Source: Oidiodendron maius Zn
Lineage: Eukaryota > Ascomycota > Leotiomycetes > Myxotrichaceae
Direction: 5' to 3'
DNA length: 64,000 bases
Assembly: GCA_000827325.1 (NCBI GenBank)
Contig: KN832876.1
Coordinates: 930,001-994,000 of the forward strand
Shown here: positions 56,801-64,000 of the stretch, piece by piece
Position numbering within the stretch: position 1 is the first letter of the stretch
Layout: every line of letters begins with the position of its first letter
Translations under genes and position numbers: made by a program
The notes under the pieces: generated by a model
The model's input: only the letters and a program-made list of their open reading frames with translations
Databases searched by the model: none
Told to the model about the DNA's origin: nothing

Positions 56801-56856
56801 TGACAAAAAGCCGAGAGATCTTCCGCAAAGTTTTTGGCCGTCTCGGAAGTCGCTAG
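53780..56856 (+). CDS. DUG2: DUG2-like WD40 + M20 metallopeptidase (glutathione degradation)
   Basis: Three exons (53780-54853, 54906-55374, 55421-56856) give 992 residues. The N-terminal half carries WD40-like repeats (ILTLAVGERYIYAGTQDGDV, LFSGAGDAIVNAWHSVSLKL, MLISGGGDGTIKLWKLF, LYITGGNDNSVSIWDITG). The C-terminal half is an M20-family peptidase: FYGH|YDVVPADD spliced across intron 2 with the first metal ligands, NGYLYGRGVSDNKGP with the bridging Asp, and the catalytic EGEEESGSRGF block. A Thr/Ser/Pro-rich insertion of about 100 residues interrupts the C-terminal lobe before RKPLYIREGGSIPS. Yeast Dug2 acts with Dug3, a glutamine amidotransferase-type subunit, to split the gamma-glutamyl bond of glutathione; Dug1 finishes Cys-Gly. 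No Dug3 gene is seen in this window. The ATG used is preceded by an overlapping upstream ORF. Confidence 0.92.
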
Positions 56857-57533
56857 ATTCATGACCGAGCTAAGGTGCATTTGCTTGATTGGTTTGTAAA
56901 GTGAGCAAGTGGAGTATTTCGCCTCCATACGATGCTAGCGCGTTACCAAGAGACAAAGCATGGCTCATGGCATGGCCTGTTCAACTATTTTGCAATAAAT
57001 TGAGGGGTTACTCATTTCGGCTCATTCCTTGTTAGAAAATTGAAAGGGTGGTGGGCGGAAATGCGAATGAATGGAAAGGACTGCTACATAAGATGCTAGA
57101 GAAAATTGTATCTAATGTAGGTGATAATACCCTGTACTATATAGCTCTTCGAAATACTCTTTCTGCAGTGTGACGCTACCTTCATCTTGAGTCGCATATG
57201 CTCTGTGGGATGTGCGTGGGGGCGGTTTATTAAGAGGGCACGCGACATACTTCCTAAATGGTCTCTCGCTTAATCAGGGGTCGTGCAGATAGTACTCTCG
57301 CGCAGATTTATCCATCGCTGCAATATAAGTACCATTGCGTGTTGTACAGTATGTCCAAATCCACAAGCCTTGTTTCAGGAAATGCTCTGCTATGATTACT
57401 TCATATAAAAGTCCGGTTTCGAAAGTACAGAGGCCACACAGCCGGCGATGGCGCAGCCAAGGCATGTCCAAACGTAAACATCAATCTAATCAATCTGCAT
57501 CCTCCATGACTCCCTCCTTCAATTCATTCTCTC
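56857..57533. other. Convergent intergenic gap, DUG2 / hydrolase
   Basis: About 0.7 kb between two 3' ends. No gene, RNA or repeat was recognised. Confidence 0.45.
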
Positions 57534-58637
57534 CTACGCAAAGGCCTCCTTCAGCGTCTCCACCATATAAGTAATGGTATCCCTCCCTTGTTGCAGTGCT
57601 CCGTCCATCGCCATGAACGGATGCGGCATGCCCTCCCAAATCTTCTCATTAACCTGCACACCCGCACTCCTCAGTTTTTTCGCATATGCCTCTCCCTCCG
57701 CGCGCAATACATCCATCCCGCCCATGACAACTAGCGCCTTCGGCTGCTCCGCCCACCCATCCTCATACAGTAGCGGACTGGCCTCCGGATCGGCCCAGTC
57801 CTGGCGGTTCGGGAGGTAGTGATTCCTGTACCACAGCATCTTCGCAGCCGGCAGTGCAGGCACGAATTCGTTCTCTTTGTAGCTGGAGTTGTTACTTGTG
57901 TCAGCAGTGTTGTCTGTGACAGGGACGATCAGGATCTGGGCTTTGAAGTTTGGCACGAGAGATGGCGTGGAGACGGCCTTGTGGCACATCGTAGCCGTGA
58001 GGTTGCCCCCGGCAGAAGAGCCACCGATAGCAGCTTTCGAGAGGTCGAGGTTTAGGAGAGTGGATCCGGTGCTTTGCACCCAGAGTAGGGACTCCCAGGA
58101 GTCATGGACGGCAGCGGGGAAGGGGTCTTCCGGGGCGAGACTGGTTGGGGTGGAGAGTCAGTTTTCGTCTTGTCTTAAGAGGCTTGGATCAAGGGGAGAA
58201 GATCGAGAAGGATGGGGTGTTAAATACCGGTAATCAACAGACACAACAACACATCTGGCTCTCGAGCACATATGCGTGCAGACAGTGTTCTCCGTATTAA
58301 TATTGCCCAGTACCCATCCTCCTCCGTGGAAATATATCATAACAGGCCATCCTTTCTCTGGCTTCTCGCCCTCAGGCGTGAACACGCGGACTTTGATATC
58401 TGGGCCTTCTGACTCGCGACGGTGGATAGAGTAGTCTTGGATTCGTCCCACAGGCTGTTGAGGTCCGCCGCCAAGGATCAAGGTACCGGAGGTTCGGGAG
58501 GCAGCCACAGGTTGCAGCTGGACTTGTTGTAAGTTAATGAGGTTCTCGTTATAGAATTTGGCATAGTCTGGATTCAGTCTGTCCCTGACGGACTCGTGAA
58601 GAGGATATGGAGGCTGTGGGCCAGCAGAGGAGGCCAT
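57534..58637 (-). CDS. HSL-type alpha/beta-hydrolase (esterase/lipase, alpha/beta hydrolase fold-3)
   Basis: Two exons (58228-58637 and 57534-58140) give 338 residues. The oxyanion-hole signature IYFHGGGWVLGN and the nucleophile elbow GGSSAGGNLT (Ser in GxSxG) are both present. The acid is likely Asp in MGGMDVLRAEG and the base His in EGMPHPFMAMDG. The intron joins VSVDYR to LAPEDPFPAAVHDSWES, the usual HSL block. No signal peptide is seen, so an intracellular esterase is likely. Related fungal enzymes hydrolyse short-chain esters or act in secondary metabolism; the substrate is unknown. The gap to the next gene (same strand) is about 1.7 kb, so co-transcription is not implied. Confidence 0.9.
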
Positions 58638-60317
58638 GAGAGGCTGTGGTGGGGTTGGATTGAGGGGTAGGCGGCTTTCCGGGGGGAAGGAGGTGATTCA
58701 GGTAATTGATCACGTCAGATGAAGAATTCAGCTGGAATGACCAACCAAGAGGCCGCCGTGCAATCTGGAGGCTCTCAGATTATCTCTGGAGAGGGGTAGA
58801 GGGGTCGTGGGTAGGACTGAAGGAGGGGGTTAGGGCGTAGAAATGAGAGAAGTGGGGAAGGGAGAGAGGAAGACAGGAAATGGGAAAATTGAAGGCATTT
58901 ATTGCCCATCACGAGAAGAGCCCAGAAGACGGAGAGATTAATTGACGCAGCACCACGCAGCAGGCATTATTCCTTCACCTTTCCTGACTCTTGCTGACCC
59001 CAGCGCTGCCGCTTCTGCGGATCGACGACGATACGTAAGGTAAACGATGGTTATCGGCCTGCCGAATCCACTTTTCCGGGTAGCCAGACAGAAGGCGGTC
59101 AGACACCATCACGGCCCGACCTCGCATTCCTCTCTGTTGCTTGAGGAGGTTAATTCCTTATATCCTCGCTTTCCACAGAAGAATAGTATGCGCAGAGGCG
59201 GCAATGCTCGTGCACAGCGCGGCTGGCACCCAGCCATAGCTGCAGGCCGCCATCTGTTGCAACTGCTGAACCGCCAAAAGAAATTATGGAAGAGCGCTCC
59301 CCTGTGGGCAGAAAAGCCCCCTTTTTTCTCCGCATGAGGGGCAGGACGCTGTCATCATATCGATATCTGACAAGCGCGGCTCTTGCTTTGTGAGCCCCCA
59401 CGTCCCCCCACGCTCCCAGAGGGCCTCCGACTGGCCCATTGGGGTCCTTGGAACACATCATGATTGGCTGTGGAAGGTATCCGGCATTCACCTGGGACTT
59501 TGGGATGGCCATTGTTCGTGGAAATCGGACGGAAATGGGCCGATCTGCTAGAAACCCCTCTCTGCGTGTACGAGCTGTGCGTTCTAGCCCTCCCAACCCG
59601 GGCTTTTCCTTCAGGCCGGGAGGCAGCGATTCGATTAGACATTGTGACGTTGCATTGGGATGTCAGCTGAGTTTGGCTGTAGTCATACTTTCTCTACTTC
59701 CATATCCTTTCGCAGCCAGTCCAGCTCGTCTGTATGATGCCATTATATTGCTGCTGCACCAACTTCATATTGAGAGCTGTGTTGCGTGCTCTTCATGATT
59801 TGTCCGTTGTTGGGAAACGAGAGTTGTCAAGCCAATTCCATCAAGAAGTCTTCAAATCGATGATGGACTAGGCTTGAGTTACAGATAAATCTGCGCGATC
59901 GGTGGCTGCGGTATACACTGCATATACGAGGGCAGAGGTTGTCCTAAACAAGAATATGGAACGACTGGATTTGGAAATGGAAAGGGATTATTGCATTGCA
60001 TTTTGGTTCAATACAGTACTCTTATAATTTGTGCGCTTCCGTCCGCGTCTACTAGCAGCCTGAAATGAGCTTTGAAATGTTGCACACCATGCATAAAAAG
60101 GAGGAAAATAAATCGGACTTCTTTGAGGCAAGTAATCGAAAATTGTGGCTCGACTGTGGACAGGACCTTTTCCGTGTAGAGTCTGTTTCTTGATCCGGAT
60201 TGGGAATTGGAATCCTAGATAAACTCGATCCCATATCAGCCCTATGGATTAGCTTGGAAAGCCGGAATATGCCATAACTCATATATTGCTAGCAATCTAA
60301 CTTTTAGACCTTGCAGG
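58638..60317. other. Intergenic region, no gene recognised
   Basis: About 1.7 kb between two minus-strand genes. Open stretches at 59,047-59,337 and 59,439-59,798 on the plus strand lack motifs and splice-consistent extensions. The promoter of the hydrolase lies at the left end. Confidence 0.45.
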
Positions 60318-62161
60318 CTAGTAGTTGAAGTCTTCATAAAGAACTTCTTTTCCACCAAGCCACCCAAGCAAAGAGTTTCGGAGTCGAGGCCCAGTGCAGA
60401 GGTACCACCGCACTGCAGAATCGGCTGCGAGATCGTCCTTGACGATCCTGCGCCTTTGTAATACGGCGCCAGATGCTTCCAGCTTCTTCCATTCGTCAGA
60501 ATCCGCGCGACTCGATCCTGTTACAAATAATTCAGTTGACTTCGCAAGCCCCGGATTTCGCTCGATCGTATCTAAGACCAGACCTAGGTCGTCGGCCCTG
60601 ATCGTCCAGTATAGCTGGAATCGTGCGAGATCGAGATCATTTACCTGGGGTAGCACCGGGGTGATACCAACACCAGCAGCGATGAAGGAGATCGTTTCTC
60701 CTGAAGCTTGCTTGAGGAAAAACTCGCCACCAAATCCCTGGAGGGGAATCTCTAATTCCATTCTTGGATTGTGCTTAAATAGGAAATCAGTGACCCTGCC
60801 CACCTTGCGAATAGTTATCTCGAACTCATTCTCGGCCAGGGCATCCTCCCTGGATGAAACTGTGAAGGTGCGAGTATAATCATCATTCAAACTTTTGGGG
60901 TCATCCTCACGCATATGACTGTACCCTATGTCAAGTTCGTCTTGGAAACTAAGTGCAGCATATTGGCCTGGATTCCAGCGCCTTGGCTTGTCCGAGTTCA
61001 TAACCTTAAAACGAAATCTTCCAATATTTGGCGTGAGAATTTCCTTCTTGATAAGCTGAGCACGGATCTCTTTTCCACTGCCTTCAACTCGGTGTCGTTG
61101 TTCAGTGACGAGGTATCTGACTGGTGGGTTATATGGCGAGTATTCGCCTTCGCGCCCTCTGAATCCAAGTCCGTCAGTAACGAATCGCAAAGCCTCAACA
61201 CTAATCTTGACTGCGAGGTTGGTATGAGGTATCAAGTTCGAAGCTGCATCTCCCGCCAGAATTTCAGTCCTTCCTGTAACATAAAGGACGTCACCGGTAT
61301 TGAAATCTGGAAATACCAAGCCAGCTTGGGGTGTTGTCATCAGATTTCCAAGGGTTTGGTAGAGCCTGTTGCCAGAATACTCTGGATATATTAAAGTCAG
61401 GGAGTTTGCATCATTGGACAGTATCCGAACAAATCCAGGCGGTCCGCCTCTATGGTTGGTGTCCATATCTGATTTCCGGTCAGTAGATGAAATGAAAAAT
61501 AGGTCGGCTTTCTCTAGGAGGTCTACTGCAGCCCGAGGGAGTTTCAGTTCTGTCGAGATCAATTTGGGGTGTGGGACATGCGGGAAGATCTGCTTCCTGT
61601 TTAAGTATTTTGGGCAGTTTCCTGTCGAGTAGTTAGCATCAGGACAATACATAATCAAGGGTTTAAGAATTAGGACATACCAAGCGATTGCTCAATCTTA
61701 ATGGCTAGTTGGGCTTCTCCTGCTCCCTCTTCTGTGCTGATAAGTGCACCCACTGCCATTCTTCCATAGAGCTTTATTCTCCTCCTCGCCTCCAGATCAA
61801 TTCCCAAGCCACCGACCATCTTCCCCTGCCCTTCCGCCCTTATTAATTCCCCACCAGCCTTGCCATCGAAAAGCACTTCCGCAACAGGGTCGTAAGATCT
61901 ATCTATCGTGGCTTGGATCCCGATTATTTCCCGTGATATAGCTCTTGCGAAGCCCCGCTCTCCTCCCCACAGCGAAGTCCAAGGCCTTCCTTCCGAATCG
62001 ATTGTACCAAGGGCGAGCAGCGGAGATTGCATGAGCTGGTGTGCTGCATAAGGGGCAAGGAAGTAGGACGTCGGATTGTCTTGTTCAGGTACGCGGAGAA
62101 GTCGGTGCATCTCCTCCTCGCCCTTGTGCCATTGCGATTCGGCTGCCTGTATCGTCGCCAT
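60318..62161 (-). CDS. PNPOx-like/FNR-type flavin oxidoreductase
   Basis: Two exons (61681-62161 and 60318-61621) give 594 residues. The N-terminal ~300 residues resemble a pyridoxamine 5'-phosphate oxidase-type FMN-binding split barrel (MQSPLLALGTIDSEGRPWTS, DFNTGDVLYVTGRTEILAGD). The C-terminal part is a ferredoxin-reductase module: FAD-binding RTFTVSS, phosphate-binding and NAD-binding turn FIAAGVGITPVLPQVN, then ELFVTGSSRAD, and finally WYLCTGPRLRNSLLGW and a short acidic end, YEDFNY. There is no [2Fe-2S] cluster motif and no signal peptide. Bacterial and fungal proteins with this fusion are annotated as oxidoreductases of unknown substrate; electron transfer from NAD(P)H through FAD to FMN is inferred. 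The start at 62161 is the first ATG before MATIQAAES. Confidence 0.82.
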
Positions 62162-62629
62162 TGCCCGTGACCCTCCACTGATGCTATAAAGTCGAGGTTG
62201 TTGGGATCGAATTCATTGTAGGAGTCAGCACAAGGCAAAAATGAAGTTTCAGGACATAAGTCTTATATAAGTCCACAGCAGCCACATACATAAGGAGGAA
62301 GGTAATATCTGTATTTATAAGCCAGTCGCAGCATAATTGTTGCGTCACTTGATTGCGGGTTGCTGGTCTAGCTGACACATCACTGCAGATATCCCCAATT
62401 CATGCATCGCCGAGAAATCTCCATCAATCTCAGCATCATGCAGTGGAGATGAGTTTCATTCTTTCGCCTTCTAAGTATTGTAACCTTGTGCCGAGAGTTC
62501 GGCACTTGAGAATACTGGACATGGTATCCATTCAACTTACAGGGGATTCTGCTCTCTGTAAGAGTTTGCGCCATTACTTGTTGGATCAGTAGCCGGAAAC
62601 CGCCATTTTCACTATTGGTTATTTGACTT

Positions 62630-62900
62630 AAATCTAGCTATAAATTATAAAGGACTACATTATTCAAAGAGAATTTTACTTCCAATTATATGTTTAATTA
62701 TTATTTAAGAGTTCAATTACATACTATGGAATTATAGGGCATTTAATTTCTGTATGGTGTAAAATTACCAAAATTAGCCAATTTTACTCTAGACTTTATA
62801 AAACTATATATTATTTATACCTCAACAAGAAAACTTCTAGAAAAAATTGATATAAAAGAAATAAAAGAGTAAATTTAATGTACTTTATAATATTAGATTT
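62630..62900. repeat. AT-rich element with imperfect terminal inverted repeats
   Basis: The left end (62630-62662) and the reverse complement of the right end (62876-62900) both read AAATCTA..., then ATTATAAA, then TACATTA, with a short insertion in the left arm. The segment between is about 270 bp in total and strikingly AT-rich against GC-balanced flanks. It resembles a small non-autonomous DNA transposon (MITE) or a decayed, RIP-modified relic. No clean target duplication was found. Confidence 0.4.
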
Positions 62901-63238
62901 CTTTTATATTAATAATAGAGAGTGTGGTGAGTGCAAACTCTTACAAAAACTGTGGCAGATAGAACCTGGCCGGAGGCTATAGTATGCTGTTAAACCCACG
63001 ATGTCTCCACATCCGGCTCTTTGTGATATATTGCAGCACTTGGTCGTGTACACCCCACGGGTAATCCATTTAACCTCGCTCACCTATCCCCGGCACCCAG
63101 GAGACCACATCACACCTACGCCTCAAAAACGCCATTGATACGCCATCCCGCTCCACCCCCGCAATATTTTCTCCTGCTCCATAGTGGGCCTCCCTGCTAG
63201 GCGGCACATGTGGGAGATATGTGGCGGGCAATATGGCT

Positions 63239-63265
63239 AAATAAATAAATATATATATATATATA
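63239..63265. repeat. TA-rich microsatellite
   Basis: A short TAAA-type run is followed by (TA)n at about 63,239-63,265, just before a GC-rich segment. Length polymorphism is likely. It lies roughly 500 bp upstream of the LPMO start. Confidence 0.8.
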
Positions 63266-63768
63266 CGCGGTGCGGTGCTAGGAAGCCCGGCAGACGGGCC
63301 AGCGCTGAAAGTTTAGCCGGGAGGAAGGATCACATAGGTCGATCTGGATTACTCTCTATTATACGGAATTAGGCGGTGAAGTGTTTGAAACAAGTGAAGG
63401 AGTGCATGATTTTGAGGTGAGATGGTATGGGCCTGGGGTTGGGCATATTAACATATATAAAGGTGACTAGGGTTTGCGATGGAGGATAGGCAGAGCGCGG
63501 CCATGGTTTGCGCATGTGGCTGGAGAGAATACGGATAGGGTAGGAAGGGGAAGGGTTAATATGGAGATATATAGCCATTTAATATCTAGTGATCAGTAGG
63601 ATCTGTGAAATTGCCGTGTTTCCGGGGTAATGGGCATAGCCTGTGGGATGGCGGATATATAAGAGGGTCCTTTCCCTTTCCAGAACGGATGAGTAGTTCT
63701 GGCTCTTCATACTCGTGCTTGCTGTCCTCTCTTTCTGTTTCTCTCTTGTACGTGATACCATTCAAGCA

Positions 63769-64000
63769 ATGAAGACCATCACATCTCTGCTCGCGCTGGC
63801 TGGCGTGGTGAGTGCCCACTACACTTTCCCTGCGCTGATCTATGGTGGCACCACGACCACGGACTGGCAGTACGTGCGTGACTGGACGGGATCGTACACA
63901 TACGACCCCGTCACGGATGTGACCAGCCTAGACATCCGCTGCAACGTCGACGGCACAACGAACTTGGCCCCGGACACCCTCTCCGTCGCCGCTGGCCAGA
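63769..64000 (+). CDS. AA9 lytic polysaccharide monooxygenase, N-terminal part
   Basis: The gene starts at 63769 and runs off the window after 77 codons. The signal peptide MKTITSLLALAGVVSA is cleaved directly before His, giving an N-terminal HYTFPAL. His is the first copper ligand of the histidine brace in AA9 enzymes, and the downstream DWQYVRDWTG and DIRCNVDG blocks fit the family. The enzyme cleaves crystalline cellulose (or xyloglucan) oxidatively outside the cell. The second His and the Tyr of the active site lie outside the window, as does any carbohydrate-binding module. A TATATAAG box precedes the gene. Confidence 0.92.
   Translation, partial: MKTITSLLALAGVVSAHYTFPALIYGGTTTTDWQYVRDWTGSYTYDPVTDVTSLDIRCNVDGTTNLAPDTLSVAAGQ

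Larger units (their letters stand above)
62162..63768. promoter_or_regulatory. Intergenic region with AT-rich patch, simple repeat and LPMO promoter
   Basis: About 1.6 kb between divergent genes. It contains an AT-rich inverted-repeat element (listed separately) and a (TA)n-type run at about 63,239-63,265. A TATATAAG box at 63656-63663 lies about 106 bp before the LPMO ATG, a good core-promoter position. No coding gene was recognised. Confidence 0.45.

Noticed and set aside
60318-64000. Flavin oxidoreductase as a redox partner of the neighbouring LPMO
   Set aside because: The oxidoreductase has no signal peptide, so it should stay inside the cell; adjacency alone is weak evidence.
1-64000. 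Transfer RNA or ribosomal RNA genes
   Set aside because: I looked for the T-loop GTTCGA pattern and 5S-like starts and found none convincing; a covariance-model scan would be decisive.
1-64000. Secondary-metabolite cluster around the glycosyltransferase
   Set aside because: No polyketide synthase, NRPS, terpene cyclase or P450 is visible near it; neighbours are housekeeping genes.

Overview
The window is nuclear DNA of a filamentous ascomycete (Pezizomycotina). Genes are compact, with short 45-130 nt introns that have GT-AG ends and CTAAC/CTGAC-like branch sites. The gene set is typical of such fungi: GMPPA-type GDP-mannose pyrophosphorylase, Clr5-domain protein, Mtr-like AAAP permease, LSB5, TIM17, TAPT1/Emp65, DUG2 and an AA9 LPMO. 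A Ty3/gypsy element is saturated with C-to-T changes typical of repeat-induced point mutation (RIP). I cannot name genus or species.

Layout. 0-1.4 kb: end of a GMPPA gene. 1.8-4.6 kb: wrecked GH2 beta-mannosidase pseudogene on the minus strand. 6.5-7.3 kb: Clr5-domain gene. 8.7-10.4 kb: APC-superfamily permease. 10,595-17,442: complete chromodomain Ty3/gypsy retrotransposon with two identical 119-bp LTRs and a 5-bp target duplication. Its interior is strongly AT-mutated up to about 16.45 kb, but its 3' end and LTRs are not. 18.5-20.5 kb: AAAP amino-acid permease. 21-22.1 kb: kinesin remnant. 22.2-23.6 kb: N-terminal-nucleophile asparaginase. 24.5-24.8 kb: small 74-aa gene. 25.5-27.1 kb: LSB5. 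27.9-30.1 kb: 723-aa putative nuclear protein of unknown function. 30.6-31.3 kb: small tail-anchored-type protein. 32.6-33.7 kb: peroxisomal enoyl-CoA isomerase/hydratase ending in SKL. 34.3-35.9 kb: UDP-glycosyltransferase. 36.1-38.1 kb: glycerol-3-phosphate acyltransferase. 39.0-39.6 kb: DUF302 protein. 40.3-41.5 kb: medium-chain reductase. 41.9-42.7 kb: TIM17. 44.2-45.9 kb: secreted Ser/Thr-rich surface protein. 46.8-47.5 kb: unknown. 49.0-52.1 kb: TAPT1-family membrane protein. 53.8-56.9 kb: DUG2. 57.5-58.6 kb: HSL-type alpha/beta hydrolase. 60.3-62.2 kb: PNPOx-like/FNR fusion oxidoreductase. 63.8 kb to the end: start of an AA9 LPMO.

How the genes fit together. This is mostly independent housekeeping and accessory genes, not a pathway cluster. 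Links that can be argued are: GDP-mannose supply (GMPPA), lipid metabolism (acyltransferase, peroxisomal isomerase), uptake and turnover of nitrogen and sulfur compounds (two permeases, asparaginase, DUG2), and plant-biomass attack (LPMO, dead beta-mannosidase). I found no convincing undescribed multi-gene system. The most unusual signals are the patchy mutation of the retrotransposon, the two decaying genes, two upstream ORFs that overlap start codons, a GC-AG intron, and a large conserved nuclear protein I cannot name.
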